This document shows positions 23,501 to 39,000 of a stretch of 64,000 bases of DNA, piece by piece. The stretch is from positions 11,276,349 to 11,340,348 of the forward strand of contig CAIIXF020000010.1 of NCBI GenBank assembly GCA_903813345.2, read 5' to 3'. The position numbers were made by a program, and so were the translations under genes. Numbering within the stretch: the stretch's first letter is position 1; every line of letters starts with the position of its first letter. Below the pieces are notes generated by a model. The model was not told where the DNA came from, did not search any database, and saw only the letters and a program-made list of their open reading frames with translations. This stretch comes from Owenia fusiformis. Taxonomy: Eukaryota > Annelida > Polychaeta > Sabellida > Oweniidae.

Positions 23501-24765
23501 GCAGTTTATCTCACTGCACATATGCCGTGTCTTTGTTCAGTTATGCATATCACGAGAATATATGTTATATCATTTCGAAACAACAGCTATTAAACATGTT
23601 AAAGGTAGCTTTATTTTTAATCTATGAACTGCTGAATCATGACTATGATACTGATCCTAACTGTTTTTTCTGACTACGAGTTCAACAGCTGCCACATTCG
23701 TCAACTATCCGCACTTTGCCCTTTTCACAACATACTTCCGGTCACGAAATTCGAAAAGGACGAGGCTGAGGAAGTGAGGCTCTGACTCTGAAATGACACT
23801 ACTTTAGATGTGTTTCATTAAATATTTGGAATAAAAAGTATTATGAAGCACTGAAGCCATTATTTCATTCAATTTCTTGTGTTAAATCGATCGCATATTT
23901 TTGCATAATTCAACAAAATGAAAATCGCATCAATTTGCATAATATCCAGAATTTTAAGAAGTCCATCGCATAATTTGAGATTTTTTTTTGCATTAAACTG
24001 AGGGGACAGTATAGTCCTGTGAACATCTCAATCTTTTGCCTGTGCGATTATAACATGGGAGAATTTTTTACGCTTCTTACACTTCAGAACGAAGAAATTT
24101 TCGTTTTTGATCGTAATATTTAACTTATTTCAACCGTCAAATTCCTCCATTTTTGGTACTTCCGGGCCACATCAGGGACAGTCAAACGGGGAATCCCCTT
24201 TTAAATCCAACCACCATCTTGAAAAGTGATGGAATCTCTCTCGATGAAAAAGAAAAAAGTTCGCGTTCTGCCGATATACCCAGACAATCGGCGGTTCCAA
24301 TATATTAGAAGTTACATTTTGAGTTCTACAAGGCAATGAGGTAGGTATCTTAAGTGTAAGGGGCGTAGATAATTCTCCCAAGTTGTAATCGTACAGGCAA
24401 AAGAATGCACTCGATACAAGACTATAGTCCTGGTACGGGATAAGTTATATACATTTTTACGATACAAATCATATGTAAAAAGCTCTCTGTGGATTCGATG
24501 GGCTGAGATAAAGGGAGAAAAAGTAGTTTGTTTTCGCCCACTGATTGAACGATCTGAACTGAAGGGAAAAATATTTCATTTTATTCCATTTTCAGATCTT
24601 TTGACTTTGAAAAATAACTCTCAATAGATAAATTCACGTTTATAATAAATGCATAATCTTTATTGATATAATTGAGCGAAACTTGGAATGAATAGGATCA
24701 TTCGTAACATAATTAAATCGCTATTATACATGGAATATATAGAATAAACAGCAATTCTTACCCAT
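20580..24765 (-). CDS. KRTCAP2: Keratinocyte-associated protein 2 (oligosaccharyltransferase subunit)
   Basis: Five minus-strand coding exons give 130 aa: 24762-24765 (only ATG plus G, donor GTAAGA), 22597-22751, 21659-21722, 21173-21239 and 20580-20682 (stop TAG). Phases 1, 0, 1, 2 join cleanly. KRTCAP2 is a small ER membrane protein of the oligosaccharyltransferase complex that N-glycosylates nascent proteins. The family signature is very clear: FAGMQVYRNQLGSTELLTI, GGFLGSGLF, FGSGFQAKLFPE, LFASGLVHRVCVTTC and a basic KQKKR C-terminus. The hydrophobic segments match the known family layout, and the length is close to the usual approximately 136 aa. The 4-nt first coding exon is inferred from phase, a perfect donor and a start in an AAAATGG context. 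Introns 1 and 2 are full of transposons. The gene lies head-to-head with NUDT12. Confidence 0.9.
22051..22481. mobile_element. MITE with ~85-bp inverted repeats in a KRTCAP2 intron
   Basis: The left arm starts CCTTAAACAATTTGACACCA and the right arm, read in reverse complement, CCTAACAAAATGACACCA. Both continue through TTTTCTTGTGRAGTTAGAG and CTAAAATTGACACCA. No coding capacity. Confidence 0.65.
23159..24491. mobile_element. Non-autonomous DNA transposon with 8-bp target duplication, hAT-like
   Basis: Ends CACAGAGAGCTT and AAGCTCTCTGTG are exact inverted repeats flanked on both sides by GATTCGAT (23151-23158, 24492-24499). An 8-bp duplication is typical of hAT elements. The inverted similarity resumes inside with TTATCCCGTGCCAGGACTATAG, the right copy having an extra stretch of about 30 bp. 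It lies in the first intron of KRTCAP2 and carries another element at 23202-24009. Confidence 0.75.
23202..24009. mobile_element. Element nested inside the hAT-like transposon
   Basis: Inverted ends CTGTCCCCTCAG and CTGAGGGGACAG are flanked by TATAGT on both sides (23196-23201, 24010-24015). The subterminal regions of both ends are studded with GCATAA-type hexamers, possibly transposase-binding repeats. No convincing transposase. Confidence 0.7.
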
Positions 24766-25276
24766 TTTTGAGATTTATACTCGTACTCGTGGACACATCC
24801 GGGGACTTGCCGGTGAAGTGGACCAATCAAAATCAGGTATTTCAAGGTCAAGGTCGTTGTAAATTTATTTGAAAAAATACAAGATTGAATAATTTCTAGT
24901 TAGATTTGGTTAAAAATAGAGTGCATTGTGTCACTATTGCAGTGAAACATATATAAGAGCTGTTCGGACTATATTTGATTATGTTCTCACGGACGTTTGC
25001 ATCAAATGTTGGGAATAAACAACAAAATATAAGGTAGGTGGACTTCGAACTCTTTTGTGGGTGATAGATCTAATAGAGGTCAACAACAGTGTTCTAGGTT
25101 CAAAGTGATCAGCATTTCTTTAGGTTATACATTTAAAAAAAAATTCTCATTCAAAATAAGTTGCAAATACATGTTTTATGGAGGGTCATTACAGATGCAT
25201 GAAACCCTATTTATGCCCAGTAGAGGCTTTTATAATCTATTGTATTTTGTATATTTGTAGGAGTATCAGTACCAGC
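24766..25276. promoter_or_regulatory. Divergent promoter interval between KRTCAP2 and NUDT12
   Basis: About 510 bp separate the two start codons, on opposite strands. A GTAGGT donor at 25034 and an acceptor ending at 25260 suggest a noncoding first exon for NUDT12. No TATA box was assigned. Shared regulation is inferred from the head-to-head layout alone. Confidence 0.5.
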
Positions 25277-28776
<3,500 letters not shown>

Positions 28777-29652
28777 TCCTTGATGATCAAAGTGGTCGTA
28801 ATATGGAATTCTTATTCCTTGTCCTACTAGTCAGATACGTTCACTGAGGTCACATTAGTTAGCACATTGGACATAGCAGATTGTAGTCATCAAATAAAAT
28901 GCTTGGTTACATACATTTCTGAAACATTGAAAATCCTACCTGTAAATCCATTGTTGAAACAATCAAATAAGGCATCATGGAAGGAGAACAATATAGTTTG
29001 GATTTCACAAATGCTGGTAATGTTTCCCAGATCATTATTCATTTGATATTGAATCAAAATGAAGACTTGGAACAGCTAGGTGTGACCCCTGTGAAATTGT
29101 CTTTTGACACGGTAACTTGCTCCAAACAACTACATTTTGATAATCATACACTCTGTACAGTATAGTTAGTACTTTACCTAAAGCGCACAATGCAACACAA
29201 CATTGCATAGTATCCAAATTATACAATTTAATATACTGTTATTTCTGTAATTAATATTATATTTTATAAATTCTCTTAATGAAGACCATAAATTAAGTGC
29301 AGTATTAATGTGTTAAATGTACTACATGTTATATGAATACTAGTACATATATAGTTTTACCAGATGAAAAATACTGATTAAATAAATACAACAATGATAA
29401 TATCATATCTTTTGTTATATTTCCCAATGATTTTCCCAATGTAGTTATTTTATGTCCATTTTGCCATATCATCATTCTGAACTAAAATATATTTCTGAAT
29501 CATCTGGAAGTTATCAAATTGTAAACAAGACAGTGGTAGTCCATTGGAGGCTAATCCATTGGATTGCAAATATCTGACAATGTGGCATGTCTCCCTGAAG
29601 ATATTTTGCACATGAAATGAACCGAACAGTAGGAAAAAATGTCGCAAATTGT

Positions 29653-29880
29653 AATTTACGAACCAGATATTAAACATGCAAAATATCACAACCTGCCATT
29701 TGTTACAGATGCTGAATACTGAGCACAAATGTCTGAACACCAAAATGTCCACTAAAAGTTGGAAACTAACACAGTATGTCCACACTTCTACTGGTGACAA
29801 AAACTATCTATGCTAGTCACAAAAATAATGGTATTAATTCTTTAACAATATGTCACCACGTGGAGGCGACATAACAAAAT
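29653..29880 (+). repeat. Dispersed short repeat (AAGGCATTAACAT family), copy 4, long and diverged
   Basis: Has AACCTGCCATTTGTTACAGA, TTGGAAACTAACA and, near the end, ATGTCACCACGTGGAGGCGAC, with an extra middle part relative to the other copies. Confidence 0.5.
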
Positions 29881-30397
29881 AAAAACAAAGTAATTTATGG
29901 AATTCTAAAAAAGCTATTTATTGCTAAATAAACTCACTTGGTACGGAATGTTCTGTTGGATATCACAACCATATTATAATTTTCAGAACTTGATATGTTA
30001 ATGTTAGTTTCATATAATAAGACTCACATATATCTAAGTCACATACATTATTAGCAATACGTACATACAATTGAGGTACTAACAATCAGAATTTACCTTT
30101 TTATTTTTTATATATTGGCAAGATTAGCTTATGGGAACCAATTTTCGTAAAATACATGAATGTCCAATAAAAACTTTAGAGTTAAAATATTCTTCCTGAC
30201 AATTGTTATTCGGTCTTGGTATGGGCTCTACATATATATATATGTACAGGATAATACCTTACTTAAGCAATCCAAGGACGTACAACATGCACACCTAGCC
30301 CCATAACCCATTCACAGGGTTCTCACAAGAATTATTTCCAACAAGCTTTCGTTCTGATTAAATTACATCTTCTAATTGCACTGATCCAAAAGATCAA

Positions 30398-30540
30398 CAA
30401 GGCATTAACATACAAAATGTCACCACCTGCCATTTGTTTCAGAAGTCAAGCTCTGAATACCAACTGCTGAACTCTGTAATAAAAATTGGAGACTATAACA
30501 ATATGTCATTGTCAGCACTTATGGTGGTGACATAAAATAA
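30398..30540 (+). repeat. Dispersed short repeat (AAGGCATTAACAT family), best full copy
   Basis: Runs from AAGGCATTAACATACAAAATG through ATGTCACCACCTGCC, GGAGACTATAACAATATG and GGTGGTGACATAAAATAA. The ATGTCACCACC and GGTGGTGACAT ends are inverted. Confidence 0.7.
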
Positions 30541-31154
30541 CCTATTCCCATTTTGACAGAATCTTTGGAATGTGTTCTTGGGGCCTATTTTCAAAGAGTG
30601 AATTTTTCAAACATTTTATACTACAAACATTCTGAATGATCTCATTAAAATAAAACTGACACTAATAAGTTATAGTCTTAAACATGTATTGAGAACCCTT
30701 CCTACTGAATATATAAGCATTATATAATATTACATTAAATATACAAGAATACTGTACAGTATAAATATTTACAATTTGGTTTATAAAATATTAGATTGTT
30801 CCCGTGGATTTAATCCTTTAAATAATGAATACTTAATGCATGGTAAGGAGGTATGCAAGATCTTGAGGATTTTCACATATAACATCTTTAAAACGTTCAT
30901 AAATGGCCATAAAAAGGAATGATCTGACATATTTACAATTTCAACCTGATACGTAAAAGTTATGATATATGGCACCACTATATCATCATATATTATAATA
31001 TACAAGATTGTTACCACATCAAAATTCTAAAATTAAACTCAGGCTCCTACAATATCCATGTTTAGTTTTGTCTTTGATAGGGGATTAGTAACACAATGCT
31101 TTGAAAATGTGTAGAACTTGTGGGAGTGGAATGCCCTAGGGACCACATAAAAGT

Positions 31155-31272
31155 GTTCCACCTGTGAGGTGCTCCACTTACAGAGGTTCATTAACATAGA
31201 GTCATCAGGCCGCGTTCCACCTGTGAGGTGTTCCACTTACAGAGGTTCATTAACATAGAGTCATCAAGCCAT
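31155..31272. repeat. 59-bp tandem duplication
   Basis: Two nearly identical 59-bp units start GTTCCACCTGTGAGGTG at 31155 and 31214, with the beginning of a third at 31273. Confidence 0.8.
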
Positions 31273-33018
31273 GTTCCACTTAAACAGTTTCTACTCTACA
31301 TGTAACAGCTCAGAATATTTTCAAAATAATACAAAATTCAATTTCTCCCCTCTGATACCTGAATTCTGTACTGAACTGTGAAGGTCAATGAAAGTGTAGA
31401 TTTGTATATAGATGTAGGAGCCTTTTTAACATACATGACATCACATATCAAAATATCCAGAAATGACTTCTAGAATCAATGGTGGATTGTATGAAACTAA
31501 AATATGTTTCAAACTATGGAATGCCTCTTCTAAAATATATATAAGATTAATTGTCAAAAGCTAAAAGGAATTTATACACATTGATATTACAATGATTAGC
31601 GAATTATCTTATACATTCATAAATACTTTATACAGTTAATACAATTATAATTAATTACTATGAATTGTTAAGGAAATTATGTCATAGTCTTATCCCATAG
31701 TTTAAACATTTTATAGAGAATCATCAAACTAGAAAAATTAGTATATAACTCCCCCAAATGCAATCCATAATAAAATCTGTTTAATCAATGATGGAAAAAC
31801 TAAATGAAAATCACCCTGTAGATGATTAGATATAGTGATTGCTACTACAGTATATGTACATGTAATATAAAATATGATCTATACAGTATATAAAAGTATT
31901 ACACATCTCAAGCGAAGCATTTATTGGAGGTCAATGGGAAAGTAAGCGGGCTATATCCACCGATATTGCCTGCTTACGTCAATATTGCCCACTTTCTCTA
32001 ATAACCATGACAATATCATGACATCCGTCATGTTTCATTTCTATCAAATTCTACTCGCACACAGAAGTGTGACACCATTCATACAAAGTAGAAATGAGAA
32101 TAAAGGAATGTAATATATCAGTTATGTCACTATGCAGTGAAATATGCCTTCGTTCTTGCCCAAATATGGAGCCTCCCTTATGTCATATATCTTCCAAACT
32201 CAGGAATATTTCATGTCATAGTGACATTAACTTCTAATTATGCGCCCGGAATGTCCACCCATGCTACTACTTAAAAAAAGTACCTGATATGAATTCTAAT
32301 ATAAATATAACGGCAAAACTCTAAAGAAGAGTGAAGAATAAGAATGTATGTTTTTTCGAAATGTACTTTCAACTCATCTCTGCAATTCATCCCTCTTCCT
32401 ACCTTTAATGAGCAAAATCCTTCAATTTTTATGAACGAGTGCTGTAGCATCTTTTTTAAATCCCCTTGTTTCAAGACCCTTCAATAATATAGTAATCTTG
32501 GAAGAACAATATGTGCCATGTGTTCTACAATCAAAGACAGAATTTTCATTGTAATCTTGTGCATAATGTGATATTGACCCTACACATGTTCCTGTATTCT
32601 TCCAAATAATGAGATAAATATTATTTGAATTTGCATCCCACAACCTTTGCTATATCTGTATATCCCACTTATATTTTGTACTTCTGAGATTGCCAATGTA
32701 CATGGGAAACTCACTGTTTCATGAAGTCATTACTTTATGATATAACATGGGATTAGAAATCCCAATATTCCGTTATTCAATGAAATAAGGGAATTAATTC
32801 AATTATGAGCCATTACATACCCTAAAATAAAGGATAACTAATCTCATAACAGGCATGGAACCCATTGGCACATTTTACTCCAAGGAAAATATTGGGAGTC
32901 CAAGAATATGCATATCTTAGAAATTTTCACTCTAAAACTGTATCCATAATTAGCAGGGATCTGTAGACACATTGAGCACTTTCTACTCAAACCCTGAATT
33001 GGGTCAAAGTGAGTACTC

Positions 33019-36000
33019 TTATATTTCAATTCCTCCACTAACTTGGCCTCCATATGATGGATCATAGTTATTAGCAGGGGTCTGAGGACTCCTTGGACCA
33101 TTCCTGTCTAAACCCTGATCTAAGCTCTGGTCTAAATCTGGCTCTACTGCCCGCATCATGTCTATGTAGATATTGCTGTTCTGTAAGAGGTCCTCTATTG
33201 AGAGGCATAGTTCATTGAAGCCTGGTCTCTGATCAGGTCTTGTACTCCAACAATGGTACATAACATTATAACTGAAATAAAATAACATGTTATCAGCCAA
33301 TTTGTAAAAATTAAAAGTAAGTAACACCTGGTAAAAAAGTACTGGGTGAAAAGGGCAAACTAAAAAAACACATGGAATAAGTGTATCCAATCATTATCTA
33401 CTACAATATATTAATATGTCATAAACTAACAACTGTGTGACACATTATCGAGTCACCCTGTACAAAGGTTTCTGCTGGATGTTTCATAATGCTCCCTCTC
33501 ATGCTAGTCCAAACCACATGTTGCATGAAGCAAGTTATGAACACCTTATTCACCATCAACACAAGCAGTATAAGAGTAAACTTACACTTCTCTCCTGCAA
33601 TGACGTGGTTTCTCCAGCCTATAGCCACTTTCTATCAAGTTAATCACCTCAGAGTCGGGCATATTACTGAATGGTATGGCACCTAAACACAACAAACCCA
33701 GTGTTCATAAAAATGTGAATGCAAAGCTGTATAATGAAATCCTAAACAAAAAGCTGTAAATAGTATATTACATGTATGTCATGTAGAAATGTCTGAGGGT
33801 TTTGCCACAAAAATCAATTTTTTTAGAAAAGGAGCATGAAAATCAACATTTCTTTGTCATCTTCTTGTTCACAGAACATAAGGCTATTTCAAGTATTAGT
33901 GGAGCCAGATGGGCACTTATTAGAGTTATCATTAAAAGTCAACATTTATAATTATGGGTATTTATCAAATTCCATGACAAAATATGTTTATTTGTGTCAG
34001 CTAGCAGCTATTCAGAATTTATTTAAAAAATCAAAAATGTTTAGTGTTTATTAAGTACCTAGATTGACAATCTCCCACAATGTGACACCATATGACCATA
34101 CATCACTATGGGCTGTATAAATGTCATCAAACAATGCCTCTGGAGCCATCCACCTGATGGGGAGGGGGCCCTGTAACATGGATGAATACATTAAATCAAT
34201 GGCTGACATACTGTCAGTACGCAATGGTGCATTTTTGTTGAAGCGTGTGATTGATATTAATACTTCAGAACTAAATCACAAAAGCCGAGCATTTGAAACA
34301 CTTGTGATTTTCAACAGTCTACTCAAATTCTGAATAAAACGTTCTTTATTATTTCAAAACTCTATATTTTTACAAGATCCAAAAGAAATAAAATTAAAAC
34401 TTTTGACTCTTACCCTAGATTCTCGTTTGTACATATGATACTCCATGATATCTTTTGAGTAACCATAATCGGTAATCTTACATGTAAGATTGTCACCTAG
34501 CAGAACACTACGACATGTTAGACCCCTGTGTAACATCTGAAACAGGACACAATAAAAATATGGATGCAAAATAAAAATTCAGAAATTTAAAAGACAGCTT
34601 GGAAGCAATTCCTCATGCAAATATAGCTAAAGCTTCTTCCCAATATCAGTTGTGTGAAAATTATTGGTTAATAAATTGAAAAATTGTTTCTTTAAAGGTG
34701 AATGTTTTATAAAAATATTAAAACAAAAATAATATTATCTCCATTATGCCCATTATTTTAAGATTAATGATGGTCCATAGTTCAGCAATTAGTAGGAAAT
34801 GTATACCAAAAGTAAAAAAAGGCCCTGGCATCCCCTTCACCGGGAGGATAATTACACCTAATTGATCTTCATTAGATATTTCCAAAATGTTCTTGTAAAA
34901 ATCATAACTTAACAAAAAGAATCATCCTACATACTTGCCCTCTGCTGGAAATGATCCAAGTTTAAGAATGACATAAAAGTTTTAGTAAATGTTTTTGGGT
35001 AACGGTACCTTTAATGATGATATGTGTGCCATGCCTTTAGCTATTTGCCAGGCAAAGGAAAGCAGATCTTGAGCTGTAAGGGTGGTAGGGTTGCTACGTA
35101 GGTATGACTGCAGATTACCAAATGTTCCAAGTTCCATCACAACAAGAAGTGGGTCTGCAAACAAATCATAATGAAACATCTAATTTAATTCATGACTAGA
35201 AAATATTACTAAAGCATATATTTCATTCTTTTTAATTGGTCAGCTATTCTTTCAGAATGTTTGAAGATAACTACAATAGCATTCATTGTTTAATCATTCT
35301 AATTAAAATGTTATTCTTGTCCATGATTTTCTAAGAAAATGTATATAGTTGATTTGTACATTGGCCATTATTTTGTTCCAAGCATGGTCTATTAATTCAG
35401 GTATATACATACTTATCCGGTAGTGTACAATGGCCTATATATATCAGACTCACCTGTTTGTGTACAATGGCCCACAAGTGCCAGAACATTTCTGTGTGGA
35501 GGAACAACTTTCATTGCTGCTAATTCTGCCTCTAAGAACTTGCGGTCCATCTTGACATGACCCTCTGCAAGACAATAACAACAATTATTATCCTCGCCAC
35601 TGACAATTCTCATAATTTCATCTGAGATAACATTTTATCCTACACTTAGTGTACTAATAGGATATTGTGACGATATACTCCGCTTGTTGATTTCCCACCA
35701 AATTGACTCTATTTGGCATGAAATTCATTTTGCAATGATATTATACATTTAGTACACTCCTTGTAAGTGTAGGATAATAAGAACATCCTTTGATTTTTTC
35801 AGAATATCACTTTAATCTACTCGGTGATATTGATATATGCACTCGTTCGCTTTGCTCTCTCGTGCAGATATCAATATCACCTGGTAGATAAAAATGATAT
35901 TCCTCAAAATCATAGAACTCCCTATAAATCTCCATGAAAGTGTCAGCCTGCAAATAAGACATATACCTCGTTCTTTGTACATAAACTACACTGAAGGACT

Positions 36001-39000
36001 TGGCAAATTGCTTATGGTTTTTCTTGCTTCTAGTACGACTTAGTATTAATAATATTTATTCGTTGATCTTGAGATAATAGAATAATAACTTTTATTTTTT
36101 TATACAAATATAGAGATTTAAACTAACTATTAATGTATATTATACTTTTACCTTTAAGAAGTTTAGATGCAACATCTTTTGGTGAAGAATGTTGTTCATG
36201 AACCACACATCTCCACACTTGACTAAAGGCACCTTCTCCTATGGGTTCGATAAATTCAACTTGCTCTTGAGTGAGTTCCCATTGCTTTGGTAGGCTACTG
36301 TACATTGCATTATCCTGAAAGATATACATGAGAATAAATACTAATTCAAAGCATGGAGTGAGTTCCCAATTTGATTTGGCAAGATATATACTCAAAACTG
36401 TTTTAAGAGATAATTACTAATACATCCTAAATGAAGCTGTGTTAATTTATTTTGTTGCCTGTATTATTATGGGGTATTTAACCTCTTGACTACCCAGACT
36501 GATGAGATTTCTCGTCACCTAAGAAATGACCTTGAAATTCAGAGGGACGAGATAATCTGTCACTAAACTGCCAAAAGAGCTGGCAAAAATTCTCTGGTTT
36601 CAAACTGATTTTATAGTCTAGGATTCAATAGGCTAATTTATAATGACACAATGTGTATCTCTTGAGTCTATCAAAAACATACAGAATGAGAGGTTTAAAT
36701 ATAATTCAATTTAGTCGAGGACACATCGATTAAAACTGGAAAACAAACATTAAATAAAGTTTCAAGATTGATAACACTTACTGGAGTTTTAGGTCCCAGC
36801 TTTTCATATGTATTCCCATTTGGTGTCCTTGGAGTGGAGGGCGCTCTGTTGTCACGTCGACCACGGGGAGGTGGCTGAGGTTGCTCTTCCTTTTGAAACG
36901 CTGCATTATCATAACTCCTCTCATTTTGGGGAAGTTTAGTTGTTCCTATATCATCAAAGATATCAGTGTCTTCTTGAGGAACACGCAACTCAACGATTCC
37001 TTCATCTTTACCATCGGGACCAATGTCGCCATTTTGTCTCCTGTTAATTGGGGTGCGGTCTCCACGTCGCCCACGTAAACTGGTTCTGATACCAGTACTA
37101 AGTCTCCTAAAGCTAGCACGAAAATTGCGAGTACGCCCTGAAAATTGTGGGAAATGTTCATTAAACATACATACTTAAAGTAAGAAAATTAATGATTATG
37201 AATCAAGTATTAAAAATTAATGCAAAATCATCTATCTAAGACAAAAAGTCATATTTCTCATTGACAAACATTTGCAAGTTCACTTACTCATAGAATATTG
37301 GGTCACCCTGTCCTTAAAGTTGTTCAATTTCTCTCGCTTGTACTTCCATAGTAGGAAAAATATCAATGCCACTAGTAATATGAGGAATACAGCAATACCA
37401 GCAATTATAGCACCAACATTGACAGCTGTAACAGATATAAACAAATATGGTATTAGCACCACATGTCTGTCATGGTCATTGCACGAGAGACCATTGAATA
37501 TTTCTCAGAATACCTGCATCATTCCCCTTAGGAGAACAAATTGCAATTCCCATAATTCAATTTATACAGACTAGATGTGGATGTTTATTGTTTAATTGAA
37601 ATATGCATACATTATCTCATTATTCTTTCAGTGCATGCATTTGACTGATTCAACCAGGTTTAATGTTTTTTCTTTGAAGCAGGACGGAATGTAGTTCAAT
37701 ATTAAATATATACATACCAGAGGGAGGTGGAGGAGGTAGTTTGACAACAAAGTCAATTGTTCGTGATTTAGTTCCAAATGTGTTCCTAGCAGCCAATGTG
37801 TATTTGTTGTTCCCACCCATCTCACTGGTGATTTCTAAGAACAAAACATTTACAGACCATGTAATCGGAGAAACAGTTTTTAAATGAAATACTCGTTATT
37901 TTAATTTGTTGGGTTAGACATGCAACATATACTGTTACATACATGTAATTTACAACTAAAACTATACAACCAAAATGTTGTTCAAATTGATTCATATGGC
38001 AAATGCTTTATGAGTGACTCAATTTACAATGCAACAAAAATATCAATATCAATCAATTTAACTGAACTTACTGAGCATTTTCCCATTAATGGTCATTTAA
38101 CTGAACTTTCTGAGCGTTTTCCCATTAATGGTCATTTAACTGAACTTTCTGAGCGTTTTCCCATTAATGGTCATTTAACTGAACTTACTGAGCATTTTCC
38201 CATTAATGGTCATTTAACTGAACTTTCTGAGCGTTTTCCCATTAATGGTCATTTAACTGAACTTTCTGAGCGTTTTCCCATTAATGGTCATTTAACTGAA
38301 CTTACTGAGCATTTTCCCATTAATGGTCATTTAACTGAACTTTCTGAGCGTTTTCCCATTAATGGTCATTTAACTGAACTTACTGAGCGTTTTTCCATTA
38401 ATGGTTGTCAAAGGATCTCCACCTGACACCTTTGTCCAAATGAATGATGGTGCAGGATTCCCCTCTGCTGAACATGTAATCTCATCATCAGGATCAAATT
38501 GTGTCACTGATGGGTTGTCATCAATTGGGTAGATTATGATATTCCTTACAGAATCTGTATAAGAGAAAAATTTATGGCACATTTAAATATCATTACAATT
38601 CCTACGTAGAATTGTTGGTGTATCAAAAAACATTGGGTTCAATATGAACATTTAACAGGTAACACTGAGTTCAACCATGTCGTCATCTTTCCAACAAATC
38701 TGGTCAAAAACAAACTTTAATCTAAATCTAAACAGGGTGTTTTTACATGGCATGATTTAATATTCAAATTTTTAAATAGTGCAGATACTGATTGCTCTAC
38801 TGCTGGGAATCTTCTAAGTTGTCTTAAGCCTCAGTCACATTTGCTCTTCAGCCGTGCTTCACAAAATCAATATAGAAAACAGAGGTTTCACAAGAATTTC
38901 TCACAACAAACAAATGAAAACAACAGGCAAAATTAATGGAAATCATGAATTTAACATGGAAAAGTTGAAAAGTCCCTCAAAACAACAGGCAATTTTGTGA

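Larger units (their letters stand above)
28777..33018. other. Convergent 3' UTR and intergenic region between NUDT12 and the receptor gene
   Basis: NUDT12 and the minus-strand receptor gene converge here. An AATAAA near 28893 is a candidate NUDT12 polyadenylation signal. The rest is AT-rich, with two short-repeat copies (29653-29880, 30398-30540) and a 59-bp duplication near 31155. No credible coding exon was seen. Confidence 0.5.

Noticed and set aside
24185-24217. Alternative KRTCAP2 start reading MVVG, like the vertebrate N-terminus
   Set aside because: It sits inside the hAT-like transposon, no donor leaves the required one-base phase, and the GTAAGA site at 24761 fits better.
38061-38411. 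Possible CRISPR-like array
   Set aside because: Units are contiguous with no spacers, and the sequence is in a eukaryotic intron.
37920-38426. Plus-strand 168-codon ORF with thirteen-residue [13 protein letters not shown] repeats
   Set aside because: It is the antisense reading of the 39-bp minisatellite in a receptor intron; 39 is divisible by three, so one open frame is kept by chance. No start context, splice sites or homology support it.
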